Source: Acorus gramineus (lineage: Eukaryota > Streptophyta > Magnoliopsida > Acorales > Acoraceae). Taken from it: 64,000 nucleotides of DNA. Below the pieces are notes generated by a model. The model ran no database searches, had not been told where the DNA came from, and worked only from the letters and a program-made list of their open reading frames with translations. Each line of letters starts with the position of its first letter. The first letter of the stretch is position 1. This document shows positions 49,446 through 61,000 of the stretch, one piece after another. Location: positions 8,369,003 through 8,433,002 of the forward strand of contig JAUJYN010000012.1 in the NCBI GenBank assembly GCA_030737835.1, written 5' to 3'. The position numbers and the translations under genes were made by a program.

Positions 49446-49801
49446 ATCTCCGGATGCCTATATGATAAGAATCACTCCATGTCACACTCAGACAAAGGGT
49501 TAAAAGTTTAGGATATATATATTTGAAGATTGGCTGAGAAGGGCAATATCGTAACTCCATCGTATGCTTCAAAGACAAATCAACACGTGTCCCTTTCGAC
49601 AGCCACTCAAAGACGAAAAAAAAAAATAAAAAAAATTCAATCCAGATTGGCAAACAAGGAGACGACATGGCAACAGTCTCTATCACATGTATGTCTCCAG
49701 TGGGACCCAATTTATAATTCATCATTTCACTGTGTCATTTCACATGTCAGTGGTCCCCACTCCTGATTAAAGTTGTCATAAACCGACTAAAATGTCGTTT
49801 A

Positions 49802-50107
49802 TGTTGTGAATATGGTGGATAACCACCACTTCTCTAACCTATAACCTCCCCCACTCTTCAACTCCATAACCTCCCCCACTCTTCTATTCCATAACACTCC
49901 CATTATTGCCCCACTATCTCCCATTCACCTCTATGGACTTGTAACTCTCCACCATTGGAATTCCTCTATGCACCCTATAAATAGAGGGGTTCTCTCTTGT
50001 ATTTAAACAACAAAGTGAATAAGAATCTCTCTCTACTTCTCTTCTCTATATGCTTGTGTGGTTTGTTTATATACTCTTATATATCATATTCTATTTAGTT
50101 TACAACA
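49802..50107 (+). repeat. 5' LTR of the copia element
   Basis: It begins TGTTGTG and ends ACAACA. TATAAATA at 49976-49983 is the likely promoter element, followed by CTCTCTTGTATTT. A tandem pair of the phrase CATAACCTCCCCCACTCTTC-like sequence lies in U3 (near 49840-49880). Confidence 0.95.
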
Positions 50108-50122
50108 CGTTATCAGCACGAG
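50108..50122 (+). promoter_or_regulatory. Putative primer-binding site
   Basis: CGTTATCAGCACGAG follows the 5' LTR directly, where the tRNA primer would pair. It resembles the TATCAG-type sites (initiator Met tRNA) of plant copia elements, but I could not score the pairing. Confidence 0.5.
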
Positions 50123-50529
50123 AAGCTCTTTGTTAAAGAGAAAGGTTTGTATCGATGGGTTCTTAATGATCTATATAAAAAAAAATATACTCTCCTTTGA
50201 TGTTATGTATTTTTATGTAAATCATCTACTACATACATATGATTATTATTTTTTTTCAATATGCATGGAACCGTATGAAAATTATCAAAATTTTTCATAC
50301 ATATGTTATGATATGATTAATTTATGAAAACTAGTATGCAATTTTTTCATGCAACAGTATGCGGCATCTATCATTTGATTATTTATTTTTTTATGTAACT
50401 GTTTCATGTTTGTCATCTTTTATTAATATTATACATCTATGTGTAGAACCAGAAGTTCTCACAAATATCAATTAATTTGATATTTATATTTGATTTGAAA
50501 TTCATTTTAATGTTACAATGTCATGTGTC

Positions 50530-51452
50530 CCTATAGGATCATACAAAAATTGTAATTACATGGATCCCTGAAGGATCATGTAGAAGTTATGAATAATGTG
50601 TTCCAATTAAGACCATGCAAATTTTATTCTATCCCTGAAGGATCATGTAAAATTCTGATTTTTATTTTATCCCTGAAGGACGACAAAAATTATTACATGG
50701 ATCCTTGAAGAATCATGTAAAAGATATGATTAAAAATGTCCCTGAAGGACTATTATTAATTTTTTCGGGTCATTTACAAGAATTAATACATGGATCAGCT
50801 CATTTACTTGAAGAATCATGTAAAATTTTATTTTGTTCTATCCCTGAAGGACTATACAAAAATCATGATTGTTCGTGTCCCTGTAGGACCAAACAAAAGT
50901 TATATGATATATTTTTCGGGTCCTTGAAGGACCAAATAATAAATAAAAAAAGATCAATGTATCCCAGCAGGAACATGTAAAATTTTATTTTGTTATATCC
51001 CTGAAGGACTATACAAAAATCATGATTGTTCGTGTCCCTGTAGGACCAAACAAAAGTTATATGATATATTTTTCGGGTCCTTGAAGGACCAAATAATAAT
51101 ATAAAAAAAGATCCATGTATCCCAGCAGGAACACGTAAAAATTTTATTTTGTTCTATCCCTGAAGGACTATACAAAAATCATGATTGTTCGTGTCCCTGT
51201 AGGACCAAACAAAAGTTATATGATATATTTTTCAGGTCCTTGAAGGACCAAATAATAATAAAAAAAAAATCCATGTATCCCAGCAGGAACATGTAAAATT
51301 TTATTTTGTTCTATCCCTGAAGGACTATACAAAAATCATGATTGTTCGTGTCCCTGTAGGACCAAACAGAAGTTATATGATATATTTTTCAGGTCCTTGA
51401 AGGACCAAATAATAATAAAAAAAAAAAGATCCATGTATCCCAGCAGGAACAT
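50530..51452 (+). repeat. Palindrome array and 157-160-bp tandem repeat in the copia leader
   Basis: Four units lie at 50820-50976, 50977-51134, 51135-51292 and 51293-51452. Each has TCCCTGAAGGA, TCCCTGTAGGACC, GGTCCTTGAAGGACC and CCCAGCAGGAAC. Looser copies of the same short palindrome (TCCYTGNAGGA) run from 50530 to 50800, so the motif occurs about twenty times at 30-45 base steps. An open frame of 91 codons here has no protein look. Confidence 0.85.
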
Positions 51453-51586
51453 GTAAATTATGATTAGATTTCACCATCATCATCATAATGAAGAGGATTT
51501 AAAGATTAATACCTCATTGACAAAGGTCCACCGGCCATTATGCCTCAAATATGCTCCAGTTGTAGCAATATTGAGAGCACCAATTT

Positions 51587-51914
51587 TATATATTCTCGTT
51601 GCCGAACAACGATTTTTTTTTTTAAATATCATATAACTCAACACAATGGCATAGCATCATTACCCGAAGTAAATGCATTTTATTTTATGTTCGCCATGGA
51701 AGTTGTGGTCATGAATGATGAGATCATGATTTATATAGTTGAGAAAGCACAACAATCATAAAGTTTGTAAAATATCTCAAATCACTAGAAGTGATTTGCT
51801 ATTAAACAAAAGCATAATTGAAGGGAAAAGGGTTGCAGAACAAACCCCTAACACAAGGAAAATGATTGTTATGTATTTGGTGCTTTAAAAATATGGTCAC
51901 GTACCTGATGTACG
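51587..51914 (+). pseudogene. Ruined copia gag remnant
   Basis: Scattered over frames are gag-like phrases: ILVAEQR (near 51592), SLPEVNA (near 51654) and a decayed CCHC zinc knuckle at 51867-51911, read C-Y-V-F-G-A-L-K-I-W-S-R-T-stop-C. Only the first and last Cys remain; the second Cys and the His are gone and a TGA at 51906 breaks it. The knuckle frame equals the pol frame. The N-terminal two thirds of gag cannot be found. Confidence 0.65.
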
Positions 51915-52022
51915 ATCAGACTTTTATAATTTTTATAATTATAATTTTTCTTTGTTATCTAAAATACATTTTTCTTATTTTTATATTTATCTTATTTATT
52001 TCATTTTCTTTTTTTTACAAGA

Positions 52023-55000
52023 ATGGCTATGGTTGGTGACATTTGTCTAGCAGACAGCGCTACAACACATACGATCCTACGAAATAAACAATATTTCTCG
52101 ACATTGACATTAATCAATGCAAATGTTAATACCATTTCTGGTACTACGAAATTAATTGAAGGCTCCGGAAGAGCAAATATAATATTACCAGGAGGTACAA
52201 AATTTTGTATTAATGATGCATTATATTCAGCAAGATCCAGAAGAAATCTGCTAAGTTTTAAGGATATCCGTCTTAATGGATATCATATTGAGACTATCAA
52301 TGAAAACAATATGGAGTATTTATGTATTACTTCAATTGTTTCAGGCCAAAAACATGTATTAGAGAAACTTCATGCTTTCTCATCTGGGTTGTATTATACA
52401 ACCATAAAAACAATCGAATCATATGCTGTAATGAACCAGAAGTTCTATGATTCAGATATTTTTACACTTTGGCATGATCGTCTCGGGCATCCAGGATCTA
52501 CAATGATGCGTCGAATAATTGATAATTCATTTGGGCATTCGTTAAAGAACCAGAAGATTCTTTTACCTAATCACTATCAATGCACTTCGTGCTCACAAGG
52601 AAAATTGATAGTTAGACCATCCCCTACAAAAGTCAATGTTGAGTCACCAACATTTTTGCAAAGAATCCAAGGGGATATATGTGGCCCAATCCACCCCCCA
52701 TGTGGACCATTCAAGTATTTTATGGTATTGATAGACGCATCTGCTAGATGGTCGCATGTTTGTCTATTATCCACTCGGAATGCTGCATTTGCAAGACTAC
52801 TTGCTCAGATAATCCGATTACAGTCGCATTTTTCGGATTATCATATAAAGTCAATACGTCTTGATGGAGCTGGTGAATTCACATCGAAAACTTTTAACGA
52901 CTATTGTATGTCGCATGGCATCGATGTTGAACACCCTGTTGCTCATGTGCACACCCAAAATGGATTAGCTGAATCATTTATTAAGCATCTTCAGCTAATT
53001 GCACGTCCTATGCTTTTGAGGACAAAATTACCCGTTTCAGCTTGGGGTCATGCTATATTGCATGCAGCAGCATTAGTTCGCCTTCGGCCAACTGCTTATC
53101 ATCAATATTCCCCTTTACAGCTCGTACTGGGTCATCAACCAAATATTTCACATCTTCGAATTTTTGGTTGTGCTGTACAAGTTCCTATTGCCCCTACACA
53201 ACGAACTAAAATGGGCCCTCAACGTCGATTGGGAATTTATGTAGGCTTTGATTCTCCCTCTATTATAAGATATCTTGAACCATTGACAGGGGATGTTTTT
53301 ACCGCTCGATTTGCGGATTGTCATTTTGATGAGACAATATTCCCGTCATTAGGGGGAGAAAATCCGTCGCCAGAAGAACGACGTGAACTTATATGGAAAA
53401 CTCCATCTTTGTCTCATCTTGATCCTCGCACTAATCAATGTGAAACTGAAGTGCAAAGAATCACTCATCTTCAAAGAATTGCGCATCAATTGCCAGATGC
53501 ATTCAATGATGCAGCAAAAGTGATGAAATCACATATTCCAGCTGCTAATACTCCAGCTCGAATTAATGTTCCAATAGGAAAAACTGCTAATATGCCGGCT
53601 AATGAATCAACAAAAACACGCCTGAAGCGTGGAAGACCTATAGGCTCAAAAGATTCAGCTCCCCGAAGGAGAAAAACAATGAAGAATAATTCTCTAGAAG
53701 AGTATGAAACACTTGAAAGACCCACAATAATAACTCCTACAGAGGAAGAAGTCCCTGAAGTGACACAAGTCCCTGAAGAGACTGACGTCCCTGAAGTGAC
53801 GCCCGTGCATGAAGAACAAGTACATGGAAATGAAGAAATTTCCATAAATTATGCAAATTCACAAATATTGTGGGATCGAAAGCAAGTGCTTGTTGATGAT
53901 ATATTCTCATTTGCAGTAGCTACAGAAATCATTTCAGATAATGATTTAGAACCACGTTCAGTGGATGAATGCAGACGAAAAAATTGTTGGCCACAATGGA
54001 AAGCTGCTATTCAAACAGAATTGGATTCACTTGCAAAACACCAAGTATTTGGACCAGTAGTCCTAACCCCTGAAGGTGTTAAACCAGTAGGATGTAAATG
54101 GGTGTTTGCGAGAAAACGAAATGAAAGAAACGAGATTGTTAGATACAAAGCTCGTCTTGTGGCACAGGGTTTCCTGCAGAGACCTGGGATAGATTTTGAA
54201 GAGACATATTCTCCTGTGATGGACACAATCACATTTCGGTATTTAATTAGTCTTGTAGTCTCAGAAGGACTTGACATGCAGCTAATGGATGTGGTTACTG
54301 CATATTTATATGGAAAATTAGATACCGACATTTATATGAAAGTTCCTGAAGGACTAAAATTGCCTGAAGCAAAACCACGAAAAATGTACTCAATCAAGCT
54401 AAGACGATCCTTGTATGGATTAAAGCAATCTGGACGAATGTGGTATAACCGTCTTAGTGAGTACTTAATAAAAGAAGGATATGTCAATGATCCAATATGC
54501 CCCTGTGTATTTATTAAGAAAATGGAACTCGGATTTACCATTATTGCAGTATATGTTGATGATATTAATCTAATTGGGACTCCTGAAGAGCTCAAAAAGG
54601 CTTCCGAATATCTGAAAAAGGAGTTTGAAATGAAAGATCTTGGAAAAACAAGATATTGTCTCGGCTTGCAAATTGAGCAAAGTTCAAATGGGATACTTGT
54701 TCATCAAACAACATATGTTGAAAAAATCCTGAAGCGTTTTAATATGGACAAATGTCATCCATTAAGTACTCCAATGGTAGTAAGGTTACTTGACCCCAAA
54801 AAGGATCCTTTTCGTCCAAAAGAAGATACTGAAAATCTTCTTGGTCCTGAAGTACCATATCTTAGTGCAATTGGTGCCTTATTATATTTGGCCCAATGCA
54901 CTAGACCTGACATTGCATTTTCAGTTAATTTATTGGCCAGATTTAGCTCTGCACCAACTCGAAGGCATTGGAATGGTGTGAAGCACATTTTTCGTTATCT

Positions 55001-55562
55001 TCGTGGAACGTCAGACATGGGTCTATTCTATGCAAAGGATTCCAATAATGGTGCACAACTAAAGGGTTATGCAGATTCAGGATATCTTTCAGATCCTCAC
55101 AAGGCTCGCTCACAAACAGGCTATGTATTCACTTGCGGTGGCACAGCAATCTCTTGGCGATCTACGAAACAGACTTTGGTCGCCACGTCTTCTAACCACT
55201 CTGAGATTCTTGCACTCCACGAAGCAAGCCGGGAATGCGTGTGGATAAGGTCTTTGGTTCATCATATTCGTACTGCATGCGGACTATCTCTCATTACAGA
55301 TGTTCCAACAACTATATATGAAGACAATGCAGCATGCATTGCTCAAATCAAAGGGGGATATATCAAGGGTGATAGAACAAAGCATATTTCTCCAAAATTC
55401 TTTTACACTCATGAGCTCCAGCAGAGACATGAAATTGATGTTCAACAAATTCAGTCAAAGGACAATCTTGCAGATTTGTTTACTAAAGCTTTGTCGACAT
55501 CAACATTCAAGAAGCTGGTGTATGAAATCGGGATGCGACGAGTTTGCGACCAAAATTCTTGA
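52023..55562 (+). CDS. Copia pol polyprotein (protease, integrase, RT, RNase H)
   Basis: The frame is open for 1179 codons. The protease active site reads ADSATTH (residues 10-16), a DSA form where copia usually has DSG. GAG-pre-integrase LWHDRLGHPG follows near 149. The integrase core has Asp near 216 (GDICGP), Asp near 280 (RLDGAGEF) and Glu near 316 (GLAESF). A Pro/Glu/Val-rich linker with repeated VPE lies near 575-600. Reverse transcriptase runs from about 680 with YVDD near 843-846, and RNase H from about 1010 (KGYADSGY, YEDNAAC, KDNLADLFTKAL). In intact relatives gag is joined in frame upstream; here the ATG at 52023 is simply the first after the gag stop codons, so translation in this form is doubtful. 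Confidence 0.93.
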   Translation: MAMVGDICLADSATTHTILRNKQYFSTLTLINANVNTISGTTKLIEGSGRANIILPGGTKFCINDALYSARSRRNLLSFKDIRLNGYHIETINENNMEYLCITSIVSGQKHVLEKLHAFSSGLYYTTIKTIESYAVMNQKFYDSDIFTLWHDRLGHPGSTMMRRIIDNSFGHSLKNQKILLPNHYQCTSCSQGKLIVRPSPTKVNVESPTFLQRIQGDICGPIHPPCGPFKYFMVLIDASARWSHVCLLSTRNAAFARLLAQIIRLQSHFSDYHIKSIRLDGAGEFTSKTFNDYCMSHGIDVEHPVAHVHTQNGLAESFIKHLQLIARPMLLRTKLPVSAWGHAILHAAALVRLRPTAYHQYSPLQLVLGHQPNISHLRIFGCAVQVPIAPTQRTKMGPQRRLGIYVGFDSPSIIRYLEPLTGDVFTARFADCHFDETIFPSLGGENPSPEERRELIWKTPSLSHLDPRTNQCETEVQRITHLQRIAHQLPDAFNDAAKVMKSHIPAANTPARINVPIGKTANMPANESTKTRLKRGRPIGSKDSAPRRRKTMKNNSLEEYETLERPTIITPTEEEVPEVTQVPEETDVPEVTPVHEEQVHGNEEISINYANSQILWDRKQVLVDDIFSFAVATEIISDNDLEPRSVDECRRKNCWPQWKAAIQTELDSLAKHQVFGPVVLTPEGVKPVGCKWVFARKRNERNEIVRYKARLVAQGFLQRPGIDFEETYSPVMDTITFRYLISLVVSEGLDMQLMDVVTAYLYGKLDTDIYMKVPEGLKLPEAKPRKMYSIKLRRSLYGLKQSGRMWYNRLSEYLIKEGYVNDPICPCVFIKKMELGFTIIAVYVDDINLIGTPEELKKASEYLKKEFEMKDLGKTRYCLGLQIEQSSNGILVHQTTYVEKILKRFNMDKCHPLSTPMVVRLLDPKKDPFRPKEDTENLLGPEVPYLSAIGALLYLAQCTRPDIAFSVNLLARFSSAPTRRHWNGVKHIFRYLRGTSDMGLFYAKDSNNGAQLKGYADSGYLSDPHKARSQTGYVFTCGGTAISWRSTKQTLVATSSNHSEILALHEASRECVWIRSLVHHIRTACGLSLITDVPTTIYEDNAACIAQIKGGYIKGDRTKHISPKFFYTHELQQRHEIDVQQIQSKDNLADLFTKALSTSTFKKLVYEIGMRRVCDQNS

Positions 55563-55803
55563 AATCTTGTACTTATGAGGGGGAGTAATTTTTGATGACA
55601 TTTTGCGAACTGTACTCTTTTTCCTTCGCCTAGGTTTTGTCCCATTGGGTTTTCCTGGCAAGGTTTTAATGAGGCAGTGTCAAACGCATACACTATTATA
55701 CGATTAAGTTACATTGTACTCTTTTTCCTTCGCTTTGGTTTTTTCCCATTGGGTTTTCCAAGCAAGGTTTTAATGAGGCAATTTTCTTAGCGTGGTGGTC
55801 ATC

Positions 55804-55813
55804 CAAGGGGGAG
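55804..55813 (+). promoter_or_regulatory. Polypurine tract of the copia element
   Basis: AAGGGGGAG lies directly before the 3' LTR (55814). A similar GAGGGGGAG stands at 55576-55584, just after the pol stop, and could act as a second tract. Confidence 0.7.
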
Positions 55814-56118
55814 TGTTGTGAGATATGGTGGATAACCACCACTTCTCTAACCTATAACCTCCCCCACTCTTCAACTCCATAACCTCCCCCACTCTTCTAT
55901 TCCATAACACTCCCATTATTGCCCCACTATCTCCCCCTCACCTCTATAGACTTGTAACTCTCCACCTTGGATTCCTCTATGCACCCTATAAATAGAGGGG
56001 TTCTCTCTTGTATTTAAACAACAAAGTGAATAAGAATCTCTCTCTACTTCTCTTCTCTATATGCTTGTGTGGTTTGTTTATATACTCTTATATATCATAT
56101 TCTATTTAGTTTACAACA
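55814..56118 (+). repeat. 3' LTR of the copia element
   Basis: This matches 49802-50107 except for the few differences noted for the element, for example CCCCCTC against CCCATTC in the middle. It ends ACAACA and is followed by the GTTTA duplication. Confidence 0.95.
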
Positions 56119-56123
56119 GTTTA

Positions 56124-57750
56124 AATAAACACGTGAGATATTTTAAAGTTTATAACTATTTAAAAAATAATTAATTATATTAAAAATATTTCTAATCATA
56201 TTTTATATTCATCATCTTTAAATTTAGAGATTTAGATCTGATTCTTCAAATTCGGAGACCATCTTCAAACCATATTTTTTATTTTTTATTTTATTCACTG
56301 ATTAATTCAATCTAATGTATATTTAGATCCACTAATCTATTTTTAATAAAAGTACTATAGTTAAAAATATCTAATCAAAACTTTGAAAATAGACTAATAT
56401 TAAATTATTTTAGAATTGATTTTAAATAAATCCTCGTACGTTTGATTATTCAAGAAATTATTTTTATTTATTTAATTAAAAAAATATTTTAATTTAAAAA
56501 TAACTCAAAAACAATTTAATATTAGACTAATTTTAAAGATTTTAATGAGATCTTTTCAATGATATAATTTTTATATAAATGTATTAATACTATAATAATT
56601 TTAAAAATGATAAGAAATAATAGAGATTGATGGTTGGAGTGTAACACCTTACGTATTTGATGATTTGGGTTGGAGATGCTCTAATAAAAAAAATGATTTG
56701 TTTTTGTTTAATTGTTTTTTTTTCTTAGTCTCGTTAAAAAATGTAATATTGAAGCTTTTGTTGTTTGATTGATTATAAATAGGGTGTGCATAAAATATGA
56801 ATAAAGATATGAACAAAGTTTTATAAAAGATGAACAAATGATTTGACAGGTAGGACTCTGATTTATCGGGTGGTGACAATTAATTTGAATAATCTAAAAT
56901 AATTTAATTTCAAGGGGTAAAATGAATAATTATAACACTTTATATCAATTAATTTTAATATACATATTTTTATTTTTTTTAATCTTCTAAATACTCATTG
57001 TATCTTTATTTCACTTTATCCCAAATATTCTACTCAGGGCCGCCGTTGATTTTACTTGTCTCTTTTTTTAAAACACATTCTAAACTATTTGACATAATGC
57101 ATACTTTCCTATTTAACACATATTATATTACAAAAAAAATATAAAATACATGCATTCAACTCATATAAACTTGTATTTTTTTTTAAAATAATAAGCTTCA
57201 TTAGGCAAATCAATATTCAAAAAATCATAATCAACTAACACTAAAAGAAAAGCGTTGATATATCTGCTATAACTCCGTTTACATTTTCCAGACAGTCCCC
57301 AACTTCCTACATACTCCAGGTGTATATTATCTTAATGTAATATATTCTATTTAGTGTGGTATATAAAAATTATTTTTTAATTTTTTAAAAAATATTGATT
57401 TATTTATGCATATAATTCACTTTTTTTTAATAATATATGCTTTATTAGATAGAGTATATATTTTACGAAAAAATTAAAATGTTACAGGCTGCAAATAAGG
57501 CTAGATTTTTTTTAAAAAAAATGGTTGTACAATTTTAATCAGTATTAATTTAAATTTCACATATCTAGTTAGTGTTATATATATGTACTAAGTAAAATAT
57601 ATTATTAATTTTTTTATATTTTATACAAATAAATTTATTTACTCTTTAAATTAATATCCTTTATTTTTATATAAAAACATAAATCAAATACAATATCTGA
57701 AAAAACATAAGAACATTATTGGAGCCGAAGATTGAATTGTTACCAATTAT
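56124..57750. other. AT-rich spacer with MITE remains
   Basis: GGTTGGAGATGCTCTAAT at 56670-56687 is the right end of a common plant MITE type. From about 56700 to 56960 there is a forward, partial member of the Tourist-like family (TCTCGTTAAAAAATGTAATA, TAAAATATGAATAAAG). A GAGTATATATTTTACG-type repeat lies near 57455. No gene is seen. Confidence 0.45.
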
Positions 57751-58022
57751 TTTCACAAAAAAAACAAATCAAAGTGGTCCCCAAACAGCGAACCAACCGG
57801 GAGAGCAACAGAGACACCCGGGCCCATCACTTTTTGTCAGGTAACCTGGACTAATCACGACCGCTGAAAATGGTACACGTGTCACCTTCTCATCACACGA
57901 TCAGATTCTATCACTCATTTAACGATATCAGCTCACACGCTCGTCAGTGAAAGCGAAGGCCAACCAAACAAAGAGAGCCGGAGAGGGAGAGAGAGAGAGA
58001 GGGGGGGAGGGGCATTGTCGGA
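57750..58022 (+). promoter_or_regulatory. Aux/IAA upstream region and GA-rich leader
   Basis: Base composition turns from AT-rich to balanced at about 57780. The sequence before the ATG has a purine run with GA repeats at 57978-58010. No TATA box at a clear distance and no TGTCTC auxin element was found; TGTCAC and GGTACACGTGTCACC near 57870-57885 contain an ACGTG core. Confidence 0.4.
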
Positions 58023-61000
58023 ATGCAAAAAAATCGGACGGCGGAGATGCTGCGAGAGCCGTCGAAGGACGACGGAGACACGACGGAGACGGAGCTCACG
58101 CTCGGCCTCCCCGGCGGCGGGGAGAGGAAGCGCGTCTTCTCCGAGACAGTCGATCTGAGCCTCGGACGGCCGGAGACGGCGAAATCCGGGGGCGATTCGC
58201 CGGAATCCGGCGCCGGGAAGCCCTCCACGGCCAAGTAAGTCCAGATCTGGGCGGATTCAAGGGCATTTCGGTAATTTGACGCCGGATCTCGTTTTTCCAG
58301 GGCGCGTGTGGTGGGATGGCCGCCGGTGAGGTCGTACCGGAAGAACGCGTTGAATGCCGGCGCCGGCGCCGGCAAGTACGTGAAGGTGGCGGTGGACGGT
58401 GCGCCTTATCTGCGGAAGGTGGACCTTCAATCGTACGGTGGATATCAGCAGCTGATGACGGGGTTGGTGCGGATGTTCGCTTGCTTCACTATACGTACGT
58501 ACAGATCTACGATTTGTGTGTATTTTTGGGGTTTGGACGAAATTGCCCTTGGTGGTTTGGGCAATTGGACTGATTGTTTGGGGGGTGGAATGGTAATTTT
58601 GGGCAGGGAGTTGTCCGGAGGAGAGCAGGCTCGTCGATCCGGTGAGCGGGACGGAGTACGTGCCGACGTACGAGGACAGAGAGGGGGACTGGATGCTCGT
58701 CGGCGATGTGCCGTGGAAGTAAGTGTGAAATTACTTTTTTGCCCTTGTTTAGGGATTCGAAATAGGGGTGGTAAACTAACCGAACCGCTCGGTCAGGCTG
58801 GGTTCGGTTGGAGCTCGTTCGGGTTTGTTTAATTACACAAATGAACCGAGTTTGAATAATTTTTAAAGTTTGGTTATAAAGGAGTTGAGTTGAGCTCACG
58901 AGCTTCTTTTACATTTTAGGTTTCTTAGTGGTTGAACACAAAATCTTAGCCTAGACGAGTTGAGTTCACGAGCTTTAGTAGGCATAACCTTGTTTTGAGT
59001 AGTGTTTTGATTTTACAAACGAGCTGAGCTGAGCTTTAATCGAGTTTTTTTTTTATCACAAATGAACTGAGCTTTAACACAAATTTGTTTTTTTAGGAAA
59101 CTTAGACTTTATAACTTTGGAAATCTTGAACACAAAATTAAGTTCGATCTCAAACCCGAGCTAAATTTAATTATAAACGAGCTGAGCTGAGATTAAACAT
59201 GACAAAGCTCGACTTGTTTACCACCTCTAATTTAAAAAAGTACTCTGATTAAATATCTTTAGTATATAATATACCGTACCGAACATAATGCAAAAAAAAT
59301 CTAGACTAGATATCCATACTAATGTTTGAATACATCTTGAAAATAATCTAATTATCTTTATGCTTTTCATTATTTATCACGCATGAGTTGTGAATGTGTA
59401 TGTGTTGTACCAAATAGGACATTCATGGAATATTTACGTACACAAACTTTATCACTATGGTTTGGGCCTCTGGGGCATGGTGTTGGTGTGGTTGGTAAAT
59501 GCCAGTTGTAATTTGAAAGGGTTTTTTTATATATATATAAAGTAAGTGGTTCATAATTTAGAAAAGATTTTTTATACAATAAAATATTACCCAGTTGTAA
59601 TTTGAAAAGTTTTTTTTATGTATAAAGTAAGTGGGTCATAATTTAGAAAAGATTTTTTATACAAAAAATATTACTTATGTATTCTAACTCATTTTGAATT
59701 TTTTAAAAATTATATATTTGACTATAAGATATATACAAAGTTAAATGCATATGTTTTATTTTAATTTTCTAATTGTGTATGTTGTACCGAATATGTACTT
59801 GATTAGACATGTCATATATTTTGTTAGAATTGCATGAATGATTGAGTGTACCAATGCTCCTGCTCCTGTTTGTGTTACAAACTTACAGTCACACGGTATA
59901 TATATCACTTGTAAGCCTAGAAATAGAAAGGAAAAACTATTTTGTTTTGCTGATTTAAAGTCTCATAACTATGACTTGTAAATGTAGAATAAACAGTATT
60001 ATTATTTTAGGGACTGCAATTGTTTGTCAAAACTTGTGTATTTCAATTTAAAATATTCTTTCATGACATTGGCTTAATATTCTCATAGACACACTTCCAA
60101 AACATTTCATATCTTGTAATATCTATTACACATATCTTTCACACGCAGTTCAAAAAATAAATAACAAAAAGACAAGATTGTGTACCAGACAATGAAAAGT
60201 AACTTTTGCATTTTTTCAATAATTTTGTTTGCACGTTTTGATCGTGTCTGCTTTTTATAATCTGTATTAAGTCAAACACGAAGCCAAAGATGTTGTTTCA
60301 TAATTTGTTTTGCCAAATCAAGTATAGCATTTGTAATGTAAAAAAAAGAGAGTTTAAAATGCTGAGAAAAGTATGTTTTTCAAAAGTTAGATTTGAAATA
60401 CAACTTTAAATCAATCACAATCAGCGGTGGAAAACAAGTCAAACAAGCCAAGCTTTGACATGTCCAGGCTCGGCTCGTTTAGTATCAGGCTCGTCTTGGG
60501 CTCGGCTCCGCTCGGGACCGAGTTTCATTTTGTGTTCAAGCTCGACTTGTTGGGTTCGTGAAAAGCTCGGTTGAAGTTCGACTCGGCTCGTTTGTTAAAC
60601 AAGTCAAGCCGAAGCTTGAATCAAGGCTCGGCTTGAGCTCGTTTAACTAAAAAAAAAAACCTTGTTTAGCATTTGAGAAGTCACATTTTACAAATCACAA
60701 CACCTTATACATGTGAAAGTAACATAAGCTCTGGCTTGACTCGTTCCCATTTAAACTGTTAAGTAAACAAGCTCGTCTAAGCTCGGGCTCGGCTCGGGCT
60801 CTACTTGTTTACAAACCGAACTTTAAAAATTGTTCAAGCTCGGCTCATTTGTCTAATCGAACTAGCCTGAACGAGATTTAACCGAATCGAGCCCGAGCTG
60901 CTCAAGCTCGTTTACCAGCCTTAATCAGAACTTCCCCATTGTGCAATAAATAAAAAGTCATTTATTTTATATAGATGGTTATTTATTCTAGTATATAACT

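Larger units (their letters stand above)
49802..56118 (+). mobile_element. Ty1/copia LTR retrotransposon, gag-defective
   Basis: The element is 6317 bases with LTRs of 306 and 305 bases and a perfect 5-bp target duplication GTTTA (49797-49801 and 56119-56123). By eye the LTRs differ by three substitutions and three one-base indels, so insertion was fairly recent. Order: LTR, primer-binding region, a 0.9 kb palindrome-rich leader, a broken gag remnant, and one open pol frame in the copia order protease, integrase, reverse transcriptase, RNase H, then polypurine tract and LTR. Without gag it could move only with help. Confidence 0.95.

Noticed and set aside
50820..51452. CRISPR-like regular array
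   Set aside because: Repeats and spacers are alike between units, the host is a plant, and the array lies in a retrotransposon leader; it is a plain tandem repeat.
51540..51761. 73-codon frame as a separate gene
   Set aside because: It is part of the decayed copia gag.
57944..58375. Minus-strand frame of 143 codons
   Set aside because: It is antisense to Aux/IAA exons 1-2, which have clear family motifs.
58308..58832. Plus-strand frame of 174 codons
   Set aside because: It reads through the intron and is in the wrong frame for exon 3, where another frame gives the acidic PB1 motif.
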